Below, in pieces: positions 26,237 through 37,445 of a DNA stretch of 64,000 nt. The DNA comes from Rhynochetos jubatus (Eukaryota; Chordata; Aves; Eurypygiformes; Rhynochetidae), in NCBI GenBank assembly GCA_027574665.1, contig CM050648.1, forward strand, positions 41,511,700 to 41,575,699, in the 5' to 3' direction. A program made the translations under genes and the position numbers. The notes beneath the pieces were generated by a model, which saw only the letters and a program-made list of their open reading frames with translations, was not told where the DNA came from and searched no databases. The first letter of the stretch is position 1, and each line of letters starts with the position of its first letter.

Positions 26237-26845
26237 TGTGGTTTAACCCCAGTAAGCAACCAGGTACCACACAGCTGCTCACTCACCTTTCCCCCTCCTC
26301 CAGTTAGTTGGATGGGGGAGAGAATCAGAGGGAAAACGATCAGAGAATTTGTGGGTTGAGATAAGAACAATTTAGTAATTGAAAGTGAAATAAAATAATA
26401 CTAATAATACTAATATGTAATAAAAATACTACTACTACTACCCCTACCATGTAATGATTAATAAAAAAAGGAAACAAGGGAAGCAAACCAAAATGATACA
26501 GCTGCTCATCACCAGCTGATCAACGCTCAGCCCATACCTGAGCAGAGACTTCGCTCCCAGCCAACTCCCCCAGCTTATACTGAGCATGACATTTGCTGGC
26601 ATGAAATGTCCCTTCGGTCAGTTTGGGTCAACTGCCTGGGCAGTGTCTCCTCCCAGCTTCATGTAGAGAAGAAGCTGGGATCACAGGGCCAGTATCAGAA
26701 ACTGGAAAAGTCCTTGACTTGATATTGCTTAGCAACAACTAAACCCAATAGTGTTATCAATATTCTTCTCAGCACAAATCTAAACCACAGCCTCATACTA
26801 GTTAATGTGAGGAAAATTAATTCTATTCCAACTAAAATCAGCACA
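26237..26845 (-). mobile_element. Solo LTR of an avian endogenous retrovirus
   Basis: Read on the minus strand, it begins TG (TGTGCTGATTTTAG...) and ends CA (...GGTTAAACCACA). These termini are typical of a widespread avian LTR family I recognise from memory. Other landmarks are 'ttagcaacaactaaaccc' (26731-26748 plus strand), the TATA-like GTATAAG on the minus strand (plus 26574-26580), and the A/T-rich triplet stretch at 26395-26445. The length is 609 bp. Imperfect flanking hexamers (ccttat at 26231-26236, ccttta at 26848-26853) could be a decayed target-site duplication. No gag, pol or env sequence adjoins it, so it is a solo LTR left by recombination. The family assignment (ERVL or ERVK) is uncertain. 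Confidence 0.87.
26395..26445. repeat. AAT/ACT triplet microsatellite inside the LTR
   Basis: The sequence contains interrupted (TAATAC)n and (TAC)n triplets. Related avian LTRs carry a TAA/ATA-type triplet run at this position, so this is likely the same internal microsatellite after mutation. Confidence 0.7.
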
Positions 26846-29487
26846 CACCTTTAAACAATAAATACAATTTAATACAGTTGAGAGCCAAATTAAAAACCTA
26901 AAGTTTATCTAAAGTCCTTTGAAACTTCAGCTTTTCATTTTTACTAGTTTTATGAGACATTTATATTCCCGCACATTCTGCAGAGAGATAAGTATTTTTT
27001 TATTACATGCTGTAGTTTACGGGATCATTGTTCAAACATACCAGTGTTTTCATAAATGTTAGAGTCCAGAATGTCTTGTTTAAAGTTTTAATAACTTCAT
27101 TTACTATAATACTCAAATTTTACAGTGCAATATATGCAACTTTGAAGCACTGCATAAAATATTCATACCATGCCTAGATGTAGCAGCTACATTTGTGATT
27201 AGACTTTTATTCCTGTTAATTATAAATCAAACATGCAGGCTGATTAGGTTTTTTCTTTTTTCCCTTGGCAAGAATATTTGCAAGAAAACTGTCTTTGCCC
27301 AGAGTCCTCCTGACAGTTCAGCAATAGCATCAAACTTTGATTTAAAAAGAAAATTCCCGTATAAAATCCACAAGTCATTCTTCCATGGTGATTTCCAAGG
27401 TTCCTTGGCCTACTACTTCAATTTATATTTGCATAAATTGTAGACATCCATCTGAATGGGCTTTGTGACAGGTAATGGCACCATAACCCTATTGGTACTC
27501 TTTGGGATTGCCCAGTTTTCCTGCTACAAGCCTTCTGCCATTCAGTCATCAGCAATATTATTCATGCTCATGCAATAACACCCTGATACAGGTAGCAAAT
27601 ATTTGGGCAGAGGCTATAACTGTGTTCCACTGAAAAGTAGCCTACTTGCCTAGCTAAATAAAGTAGGCATTGCAGAACCCTCGCCTTGAGTATGAGTTTT
27701 GACTTTCATTCTGCCAACTCCAACAGCTCAAAAACGGCCATGCCATCTCACTCTGTAAGTATCTGAAGGCTGTTTAGCACTATTAAAACAAATAAGTCAT
27801 CTTCTGTTTCTATTCTACAGGTTAAGAATTGTACACTCATGCAACTTTGCAGTCTGTTCTCGACATTAGACCGATTAACCTAACAGAAATACAAACTGCT
27901 CTATAAATTATAGAGGACGACATCTGTGATAATGCTAGTGTACTTGTTATAAGCCAGCTGTACACTTCTGTGCTGTCTTCAGTCCTATTTCTCCTTGCTG
28001 AAAGCGTACACTGGCTCTACATCTTCACACTTGTACAGCTGCGGAAGAAATTTGATTTTTTGAATAAACGCGTACAAATGGACCATAATACACTCACCGG
28101 TGCTGAGTAGCAAATAATTAATGTCACAGTGCTGAAAGTCTTCACAGTACATGTATGTAAGATAGGATGTCGTTATTTTAATAGAACACGCTTATGCAGC
28201 ACTGAAACTTCAGCTGAATCCCTCATCTCTTAGAAGCCAACTTAAAATGTTGTTCTTTGTGATGTTGAATGTCCTATTATTATAGGACATAATTCTATTA
28301 GAAAAATAAACTCCTAAGATCAACTTTTAATGAGAATTCCCATTTAGTGACATGAATCTTTTTCCTAATTGGAATTAGTTGGTCACATTTAATTACTGGA
28401 TATATCTCACTTTTTCTTTTTTTCAGTAACAAATTCTGCAAATACATTGATTTTAAAAAAATTCAATTAATGATTTTAGCACATAAATCATTCATCAGCC
28501 CTTCATTATAGGTGTTTGTTACTTTAAAATCAAGATATCATTTGCTTTGATTGGAAACATGAGCTTCTGTACGTTAAAAATTTTCTGAACCTTGATTGGA
28601 GAAACCAAACTCCTACTACTGTATGTCATAAACAGATATTAAATAAAAAACTCATTAGAACCTAAGTGAGGCCTTGATGGGTTTTTTTTCCCCCAAATAC
28701 TATTTTAGTGTAACTGAAAGCAAGAGAAGGGGCCGTAAATAGGTACCTCAGAGGAATATTCCTGTCTGTATTCAAATACATAAAAAATATGAAATTCCAT
28801 TTTTTTAATATCTTTTTTATGGCTAAAGAGAAAAGCCCGGCACAGCAGACATCCCTGTTTAAAAAGAAAAAGGCAAAAAGATAAGCAGTCATTGATAGCT
28901 TCAGAATGATTTAGGCAATCCAAAGAGTAGTGACTAGTGAAACCACCTTATGATGTAACCAGTCTCCCCACCCCATTAGAGCAATTTTAGGCTGAAATTT
29001 CTTGAGTCTTAGATAACAGTGCAAATGGGAACACCAGGCTCAGCGCAAGTGTTTGACCAGAATTCTCTAATGCAAATCAATGGTCAAGGCTGCGCTGCTT
29101 CTCAGCTTGTTTTAAGAACTGGTTTTACTCAGTCTCTGAAAAAGGATGTATTGACATAATTCACTGAACCACTGAAATTCACTGAAGAATTTAGTTCTTC
29201 TCAGTCTCTGAAATAATGAATCAGCAGTGGATTCTACATTTATGAGCGAATAGCTGCATGGTAGGTATGACTGCATCAGAGTATAGATATGCATGACTTC
29301 AGGGAAACAAAAAGAAAAAAGAAAGGAAAGAAAAAAGGAAAGAATAAATAACCATGAATTAAAATGTGTATCCCAGAGGGACCCTGCTCTACAAACCCTC
29401 CTTGTGATAAATTTTGATCATCAATAAAGACAATAAAATACAGCGTTAACACTGCATTTTGGATCCCCAAGTCCAAGTTCTGTGTGA
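26846..29487. other. AT-rich non-coding stretch
   Basis: No gene is recognised. The stretch contains the candidate regulatory block at 27.84-28.21 kb and a purine-rich (AAAGA/GGAAAG)-type low-complexity run at about 29308-29349. An antisense-strand open frame at 29276-29509 is simply the reverse of that purine run (Phe-rich). Confidence 0.5.
27840..28210. promoter_or_regulatory. Candidate non-coding regulatory block
   Basis: This repeat-free stretch holds an unusual number of CpGs for such AT-rich DNA (27860, 27871, 27918, 28005, 28042, 28068, 28097, 28170, 28189 by eye). It also has homeodomain-type ATTA and TAATTAA sites (28114-28122). There is no coding frame. CpG survival in AT-rich DNA can mean constraint, but this is not evidence of function by itself. 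Confidence 0.25.
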
Positions 29488-29616
29488 AGGTACATGAGGC
29501 TTTGAGCAACCTGATCTAGTGGAAGGTGTCCCTGCCCATCATAGGGAGGGGTGGAACTGGATGATCTTTAAGGTCTCTTCCATCCCAAACCATTCTGTGA
29601 TTGTATGATTCTGTGA
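29488..29616 (+). mobile_element. CR1 LINE 3' terminal fragment
   Basis: The last ~130 bp of an avian CR1 are present: 'gaggctttgagcaacctga' at 29497-29515, the 'tggaactggatgatctttaa' block (29551-29570), then terminal ATTCTGTGATTGTATGATTCTGTGA-type repeats. It is strongly 5'-truncated and non-coding. Confidence 0.93.
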
Positions 29617-32600
29617 AAGCTTTATTTTTATGGACAAATCTAGGTGTAACTTCTTGATTTTCTAAGTCAATATTTTACAGAAAAAAATTCCACTCATGTA
29701 GAAAAGAGAAATAAAAAAGAAAAGAGAATAATTAAAAATACGTGGCTTCAAGAGTTATTTTTAAGTGTTAAGCCAAGGTAACTTTCAGGTGAGGCAATCC
29801 CACCTACCTGTGCAAGGAACGCACCTAATGTAATCTTGCTGGCAATATCAGAACAGAAGTTTTTGTACCTGACACGTAAAGAGGCTGAATTTCCTGCTGT
29901 CATGCAAGCACACCCCTCACTGTTGTCAGAGGTGATTGCTCAAGCTGAGGAGTGGGGGTCACAGCGCCCAAGGGATGCAGCATTCACAGGCCGCAGGGTT
30001 TGGAGAAGCAGCAAACATGGTTGTACCCTTCCTGTCTCTGGGCATTGCTGGGAACTGGTCCTCCATGGGAGCTCAGGAGGGTCCCACGATACACCCCACG
30101 TTTGCTGTTGCCCCGTAGTGACAGGTTTCATTAGGGCTCCCTATCCATACAGCCTGGGGGACAGCCCTGCAAGCCTTCCCCAGGATCTTCCCCTTCCAGC
30201 TCCTGCCCAACCTATGCGGAGCAATGCCCTGGATGAGGCGAGGATCTCAATAACATGGATTTTAACTGGGTAAAGGGGTGCAGCAGTGTTTTAGAACCAA
30301 AAGAAGTTAGCATCATCCAAGAGGTATTTCCTAGCTGTTGTGCTGTTTCTTGGCATGGGCAGAGCACACCTTCAGCAAGTGTAAAACTGCTGTCCCTACT
30401 GAGGTCTGAGTTATGCCAGATCAAACCACCTGAAAAATCTGATTTAGTCCCTTAAATCTGCCACTGCAACTTATATTAAGAGGAATTTATCAAGAATATG
30501 TTCTGTGTTTGGGGACCAGAAGAGAGCATGAAAAGTGAATTCACTGCAGTTAAAGAACTCTACAGCATAGAATTGTCTTTGCATTTATTACCGCTGGGAG
30601 ATGTAGCGGCTATGCTGTGAAAGGTCAGGATAATGACAACAACACAGGATTTCACCCTCTGTTCCTATTTCCAGCTACTGCCATTCCCTATCTGGTGCAT
30701 TCATAACGCTGAGAAAGAGTGAACCAGTTCTTACACAGCTGAGGCAAGAGTGTTAGCTACAGAAAACATGGCAATTAGCATGGTGGCTGCATGTTATTCT
30801 GGGGATTAAATGCTTGAAGAGGAACTTGTACCCCAGGTGTCCCTGGGTGGGTAGAAGAATGACAACCGCAATTGTACTGAGTTCCAAGTGCATGTCATGC
30901 TGAGACAACAGGCGTGCATATCGTGACAGCTGCAGCACTAGAAAGCAAGGAATTCTTACAGTCAGGGAGAGAAATTGATCTTCTACTTTCCCTTGCAGAT
31001 AAGAAAGTCAGTTCTTAGAAATCCAGGAATTAATTGTTCTAAAAAATAACTATATTATAGAACAGAACAAAAAAGTCCCTTCAATGATTAAGCAATTAAC
31101 ATTTAAAGTATTGAGGCAAAGAATAGAAGAACGGATTTCTGAGTCAGTTTTGATCACAATTATTCTGGTGACAGGAGGGGAAAAGGAGGAGGATATTCAG
31201 TGTTTAGATAAGCTTTGCTGTGATCTGAACGTGACTGCTCCCAGTCCTACCTAACATGCAGCAAAAGCCACAGCTCGGACAAGCCCCTCTAAACCAATGG
31301 CAAATGGGGCTTCCCTTTAATCAAAAGTTCTTACATTTAAGTTTCTTCTGTTAGGAAGGAGAGTTGCACAATCAAAAACTGGTGTGCTGTCTGGAAAAGA
31401 GCAAGTTCCCTCAAGGATACTCACGTTCGTGAGAAGACTATCACTGGCACAAATCTGAGCTGTGTCCCTGCTCCTCCCTCACCCCGGACCAGCCTGGGTG
31501 TCAGCAGCAGGGCGGCTCTGTGGCAGAGCACCCATCACCTGAAGTTTCCCCTGCACACGAGAACAAAGTGGAGCCCAAGCAGAGAAGGACCTGAAAACAG
31601 CCTGTTCTGCTAAAACTTGGGGAAAAAAAAAAAAAAAACCAAAAAAACCAAACAAACAGAAAACAAGCAAAGTACAACCACTAAAACAACCCCAAACTTA
31701 CCAATCCAAAACTCTTGACCTTTTAAATGTTAGATTAAGGGAAAGGGGAAAAAATGCAGAACATACTGGTATTTACCCTCTACTAATTTACCTTCCAATG
31801 GGGTAGTTTTGCCAGTGATTCCTAAATTTATCATGAGTGTAAAGTGCTGGACCACATCCCCTTCATGGGGATGCTTTACTTAGCCAAAATCTGGTTGGCA
31901 GCCAGAACTGGGGAAAGCTATTTCTTCTAACTCCCTTTCAGAAAGCTAAAGCCCTAGCAACAGCCATTAAAGCAATGTGTGCTCATCACTTGAGAAAGGG
32001 AGAACACATGTGAGCTCTTCAGTTCATATTTAGAAACCTCATTTCAGTCTCCAAAAGACTCTTGTTATCCTACCCAGTAAGTCTGACCTCCTGCCACACT
32101 GCTCAGCACATCGTGTCCTTTCCTCCAGCACGGTCATCCTTTGTTTTACGTAGAAAAAGCATCCTCAGTGCCAGCACTCTGCAGCATCGCAGGGACTGTA
32201 CAGTGAGAGCTGCTCAACTCTACAAGCCCCTCATGAACCACTTTGGGTCTGCATTTCAGGACCACTGGGAAGGAGGTTACAAAGTAAAACAGTGCCTGTG
32301 AGAACAGACAGCACAGAGGCTGATATAACTTGTGACTGTGAACACAGGAGTCTTTTTTTAACATATTGCACAGAATGAAGCATTGAAAGGTAAAGAAAAC
32401 AAATGTCTCCAAATAATATTTTTGTTCTGTATGAAGGTAACTCCGTTGCAGCTATTTTGATAAATGAAACCTGCAGTAAGAAGTTTGGTTTTCTTCTCAA
32501 AGACAGACTATTTCAGGTTAATATGGTTTTGTCTCCAAACTCAGAAAGAGGAGACCGAGACCTGTTACTTTTCACCAGCACAGTATTGAGTGCTTATTAG

Positions 32601-32904
32601 TAAATCAAAATTAGTTGCCCCATGATTTTTCCGTTATTAGACTTCAGAGGAAAGGACGCCTTAACACTGTAACACCTTGTTTTCCTACACCATTGATGAA
32701 GACTGGATGAAGGATTAACTATAATACCGGCCCTTATCTGGGCCCATTGTTTGATCATGACTTTTCCATAAACACAGCAGCCTGCTCTAGTCCATGCCAT
32801 ACCATTATGTTATTCCAGGTTTTGCATTTCCTGCTCCTGTGTGCTTCTCCAACTATAAATAAAATTCATTTTTCATTGCAATGCCTGAGGAGCAGACAGG
32901 GTAT
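29617..32904. other. Non-coding stretch, no recognised gene
   Basis: A GC-richer island at about 29900-30240 keeps several overlapping frames open on both strands (longest 29836-30273, 145 codons). None has a domain I recognise, and the overlap on opposite strands argues for chance. An A-rich simple tract follows at 31620-31675. No CR1, LTR or RNA gene was seen. Confidence 0.5.
31620..31675. repeat. A-rich simple repeat
   Basis: A run of 17-18 A residues, with short interruptions by CC and C, grades into CAAA-rich sequence. It could be the tail of a retroposed sequence, but no recognisable body lies upstream on the plus strand. Confidence 0.75.
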
Positions 32905-33850
32905 TGTCGTTTTGGCCCAGCTGGCAATAAGCACCACATAGCCCCCTTGCTCACTCCTCCCCTCAGTGGGATGTGGAGGAGGAAGCATAAGGAAAGGTTT
33001 CTGGGTTGAGACAATGACAGAGAGGGATCACTCATCAGTTTTAGTCACAAGAAAAATAGACTCAACTTGGGGAAAAAAGTCAATTTAATTAGTTACAGAT
33101 CAAATCAGAGTAGGACAACAAGAGACAAAACCAGATCTTAAAAACCTTCCCCCCACCCCTCCCTTCTTCCCAGGCTCAGCTTTGGTCTCAGCTTCTCTAC
33201 CTCCTCCCCACCAGCAGCACAGAGGGATGGGGAGTGGGGCTGTGGTCAGTCCATCACACAGTGTCTCTGCTGCCCCTTCCTCCTCAGGGGAGGACTCCTC
33301 ACACTCTGCCCCTGCTCCAGCCTGGGGTCCCTCCCACAGGAGACAGTCTCCACCAATTTATCCAATGTCAGTCCTTCCCAGGGGCTGCAGTTCTTCACAA
33401 ACTGCTCCAGCATAGGTCCCTCCCATGGGGTGCCACCCTTCAGGAGCAGCCTGCTCCAGAATGGGCTACCCACAGCCACAACCTTTTCCAGACATCCCCC
33501 TACTCCAGGATGGGGTCCTCCACAGAGGAGGTATCTGCTCCCCTGCAAACCCCCATGGATGCAGAGGCACAGGTTGCCCTCTCCCCACAAGCTGCAGGGG
33601 AATCTTGACTCCCACCACCTTCATTCCCACCTTTCCACACTGACCCAGGTATCAACCTGAGTGCATCCACCACACTCCTCCCTCCACTGCAGGTCTCTGT
33701 TTTCCCCTCTTAAATATGTTAATCACAGAGGTGCTAATTGGCTCTGCTGTGGCCAGAGGTGGGTCCAACTTGGAGCTGGGGAAGATTCTAGCAGCTTCTT
33801 CCAGGAGCCATCACACAGGGACAGCAGAGCTTTGCAATAGAAAGGGAATC
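32905..33850 (-). mobile_element. Second avian endogenous retroviral LTR, with internal degenerate tandem repeats
   Basis: The plus-strand left end (tgtcgttttggcccagctgg, 32905-32924) and 'caacttggggaaa' (33063-33075) fit an avian LTR family read on the minus strand. So do 'caccccttcccttcttccc'-type sequence near 33155-33175 and 'gagccatcacac'-type sequence near 33806. A degenerate CTGCTCCAG/CTGGGGTCC unit recurs at 33312, 33402, 33451 and 33500. On the minus strand a TATTTAAG TATA-like element lies at plus 33710-33717, and an ATTAAA polyadenylation signal lies at plus 33084-33089. That order fits U3 promoter to polyA. The right end is uncertain within about 30 bp. No viral coding region adjoins. 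Open frames inside it (33234-33608 plus, 33246-33590 minus) are by-products of the repeat. Confidence 0.75.
33312..33530. repeat. Degenerate GC-rich tandem units inside the LTR
   Basis: At least four diverged copies of a 'ctgctccag..tggggtccctccca' type unit start at about 33312, 33402, 33451 and 33500, with irregular spacing of roughly 50-90 bp. These GC-rich units are characteristic of this LTR family. They explain the proline/serine-rich spurious frames in this interval. Confidence 0.7.
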
Positions 33851-36800
33851 TTATTCATAGTTGCTCAGGTTATCCAAGTAAATGCCAAGTTAGTGCTTGT
33901 TGATCTGATTGATTGAAATCATCCAGCCAACACAATTCCTGGTGTCAGCCTATATGAATCATGGGCTCTGGGAGGGCATCTGAAGACTGGAGGTCTAGGG
34001 AAGCAACAACCCCCTGCTATCTGACACATGGCACTTTGTGACACAGAGGAGTAATACCCAGCCTGGAAGGGACTTTATTAGAAAGTTAATAGCTTATTTC
34101 ATCTTGCCATTATACAAAAGAGTCATTGCTGGATTGGAAAGAACTCTTTAACTTCTGTTTCTCCCCTGGAAATTTACCCCAGTAAGAACAGCCAGACAAC
34201 TAGTGTCCTTCATGCTTACCGTGAGCTTCCCTTTAGTAGCACAATTTCTTCTTAACAGTGCAAGTTATTGACACCTATGGAAATGGTAACACACTGGTTT
34301 CAGACCTCCTCCCGGCCTGTTAGTTTTTTAATGGAGTGCAGGATACTAAAAGACTGTCTCAACACTAGAATTTGAAAGTCCTGATCTAGCCTGTTTAAAG
34401 TTAACTGAAAAACTCTACAGACTGAGGAGGAACTGGCTGGGCTATTTAATCCTCTGCTGTCACTATCCGGAGTCAAGAATTGCTGTCCATCATGTGTTAC
34501 CAGAATGTAAATTGCACAGCTGGAAAAGTAAATGAAATCTCAAACTGTGTGAGTTGCCAAAAGATGCCATGAGAAAATTTAAGAAAATCTATTACCTGCA
34601 GAAGTCTCAAAATACAAAACTCTCCTCCATCTATTGAAAAAAATGTATCGGTTCTTTCCTCACTTTTATACCTTATGGCTTTAATAAACTCCAGGAAGCT
34701 GATGGAGAGGTGGAACTATCCCCGTGTACATGCATGCTTACACAACTTCAAGCTTATCTTTGTGTAAAATAATGAATTACTTAAAATCTATCCCCTACAG
34801 CATGACCCAGCTACCCAGTAAAAACGTAGGGGGAGTGAATGCGTTTCCAGTACTTGACTGCTTCTTAATCATATTCTGTGCATAAAATGCCTTCAGAAAT
34901 CTATTTTACTTTGTATTATGTTCTCTGTTCGGAATGAACAATTCATTCAGCACCAAATTAGTACCTGAGCAAATAAAAGTCATAAAACCCATTGAATACA
35001 ACAGTACAGACTTGTATAGCAAAAAACCAATCAACATATTTTGAATGTTAAGTCCTTCTATGGGTCTGGAACACAAAGGCATTCATTATGTTGTTTCAGA
35101 AGCACAAGTAGAACTTTACCTTTTCAGGTTACTAATTCTGTGGGGAAAAAAAAAAAAAAAGCAAATACATTAACTCATATATATGCTCTATTTGTAAGAT
35201 TACAGCATTAGCTCTTAATCTGTGGCTTTTCCAGTTATGTTTCAGGATCAAAAATGAATCTTCAAGCATCTGGCAGTTAACTATGGAAATCTTCCCAAAA
35301 TTAAACACTAAGGCTGTTATATACATCTTCCCTGTGTACATGTATGAAGCACAGCAGATGATTTAGGAGGTTTACTTTTCACAATATGTCCCTTTCATCC
35401 ATATTTCTTAGATATTAATGGGTAGCACTACTTTGCTTAAGAACTCAGTTTTCCTCAGGATCATCATAAAAAGCATCACCTTTTTTGTGAAAAGCATAGA
35501 AGTCCATTAAGAGCGTTTTCTCATTTCTTGCTAGCTGAAGTAAATTAACTGGTGGTCTACAATTACTTTACTTTTAATCCTTTTTTTTTTCCCAAAAAAT
35601 TTCAGTCAGATTTTTGTTACTTGCATTTAAGATGCTAATAATAACCTACAGACTGGAAGAAATCTACAGTGAAGGTAAGTCTCATGTCAGGCATGCAAAC
35701 TCACTTCTAAACAGACTACAGCCCATCCCAGGCTAAATGACAACATATGGGTTATATCACTATCCCACCTTCCAGAAAAATGGAAAGGTGTGAACTCTCC
35801 TTGGAATCATAAAACTTGACTCTGAGAATTGCATGTGAGTATATCCTTTAATACTGATTTTAGTCAAAAGTTAAACAGCATAAAGAGAAACTCACTGAAG
35901 CTTGATCTTTAAACAGAGTCCTGGGATTTTTCTCTATAAAGCTGCTTCATCCCATTGCTTTTCCCAGCAGGAGCTGAGCAGAACAAGAGAAGTCAGGTCA
36001 CCTCTCTCCCCAGGGCTGCTGTACTCCCTTTTGTATGACAAACACCTGAAAGCACCCAGTGACCATCCTGACAGGAGCAGTTCTTTAATGACAAATCACG
36101 TCACCCTGCTTATGGGAGCTCAAAAGATCAACAGGGTCCAGGAGCTGGAGGACAGAAGGGCAGAAAAGGTTTTCAGGAGGGGAAGTACCTGCTGGGGTGG
36201 GGAGGAGGGCAGGCGAGCAGCTGCTGAAACACTCCTGTGCAATGCTGGTTTGGAGGTTACTCAAGGGCCGGGGAGGGATGCACTTGGCACACATGCTTTA
36301 CATGCTTGTATTTCTTTTTCTTTAAAGTCAGAATTTAGGGAATTTTAGTGTCTTTCAGATTCACAGTATATTTTCTTCAGTTTCTCTTTTTTCTCTGAGA
36401 CCATAAACAGCTAATAGAAGTTTTAAACAGAGTCAAGCAGGATTTAGACACAGAGAATGTGTCAAATTATCCAGAGTAAAAAAAAATTACACATTACCTG
36501 GAGGATAAAAGTGTCATAAAAATATGTTTGTATGTGTGTTCCTGTGTGCATATCTATATGTACGTATACATGCAGAACCACATTTATTTTATAAGCCCTC
36601 AGTCAGTCTGGGAGGTTAACACCATGGTGAACACATCACAAAAAGCAGTCCACAAATTGCGGATGTCATTTGCCCATCCTACTTAATATACACTCAGTGA
36701 TGCTTTCTGTGTTTATCAACATAAAGCAGTAGCATATGAGATTAAAAAAACCTGGAAAAATGTGATTAAAGAGAAAAAAGAAACAACCTGAACCACTGCA

Positions 36801-36894
36801 TGATTATTTTCTGGAAGGGAGGAAAAACCACTGCAAATAGTTCTGGCCATCATGAGGGTTTCTTCAATGTCCTTGCACTGGCAGAGGGATCAGC
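33851..36894. other. Non-coding stretch, no recognised gene
   Basis: An A17-18 run lies at about 35144-35160 and a T run at 35580-35591. The 148-codon open frame at 35902-36348 has no recognisable domain and overlaps an open frame on the other strand (36085-36294). A short TGTG/TATA-type alternating stretch is at about 36522-36572. Nothing else is identified. Confidence 0.5.
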
Positions 36895-37445
36895 CTTGTC
36901 ACAGTGCAGTGCAGCATGTGGGCTCTTGTGAGACCCCACCTGCAGTGCTGCGTCCAGCTCTGGGGTCCCCAACGTAAGAAGGATATCGACTGGTTGGAGC
37001 ATCCAGAGGAGGCCACGAAGATGCTCAGAGGGCTGGAGCCCCTCTGCTATGGGGACAGGCTGAGAGAGTTGGGCTTGTTCAGCCTGGAGAAGAGAAGGCT
37101 CCAGGGAGACCTTATTGCAGCCTTCCAGTACCTGAAGGGGGCTACAAGGAAGTTGAGTGTAGTAACAGGATGAGGGGTAGTGGGTTTGAACTCAAAGAGG
37201 GTAGATTTAGATTGGATGTAAGAAAGAAATTCTTCATGGAGAGGGTGGTGAGGCACTGGAACAGGTTGCCCAGAGAAGCTGTGGGTGCCCCATCCCTGGC
37301 AGTGTCCAAGGCCAGGCTGGATGAGGCTTTGAGCAACCTGGTCTAGTGGAGGGTGTCCCTGCCCATGGCAGGGGGGTTGGAACTGGATGGTCTTTAAGGT
37401 CCCTTCCAACCCAAGCCATTGCATGAGCATTCCTATGAGTCTATG
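36895..37445 (+). mobile_element. CR1 LINE 3' portion (ORF2 C-terminus plus 3' UTR)
   Basis: This is the longest and best-preserved young CR1 copy in the window. It has ORF2 C-terminal coding sequence, then a 3' UTR with 'cccagagaagctgtgggtgc' (37269-37288), 'aactggatggtctttaaggt' (37381-37400) and terminal ATTCCTATGAGTCTATG-type repeats. Just after the coding segment (around 37155-37175), the usual spacer before 'agtgggtttgaactcaaaga' (37179-37198) is shortened, indicating a small internal deletion. The 5' side is truncated near 36895. Confidence 0.95.
36904..37173 (+). pseudogene. CR1 ORF2 C-terminal remnant
   Basis: An 89-codon frame encodes [15 protein letters not shown], then KKDID, then [16 protein letters not shown] and [12 protein letters not shown]. 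This is the conserved extreme C-terminus of CR1 ORF2, downstream of the reverse transcriptase domain. The frame is intact over this segment, but the endonuclease and reverse transcriptase are absent, so it cannot make an active enzyme. The Met at the start is not a true initiation site. Confidence 0.93.

Noticed and set aside
28267-28290. Short perfect hairpin gtcctat-tatt-ataggac.
   Set aside because: A 7-bp stem is expected many times by chance in 64 kb of AT-rich DNA.
29836-30273. 145-codon open frame in a GC-richer patch.
   Set aside because: Several frames are open at once on both strands, there is no recognised domain, and no supportable splice or initiation context is present.
33234-33608. 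124-codon Pro/Ser/His-rich open frame and a 114-codon frame on the other strand.
   Set aside because: Both lie inside the LTR and are created by its GC-rich tandem units.
35902-36348. 148-codon open frame.
   Set aside because: No domain is recognised, an open frame lies on the opposite strand, and composition suggests chance.
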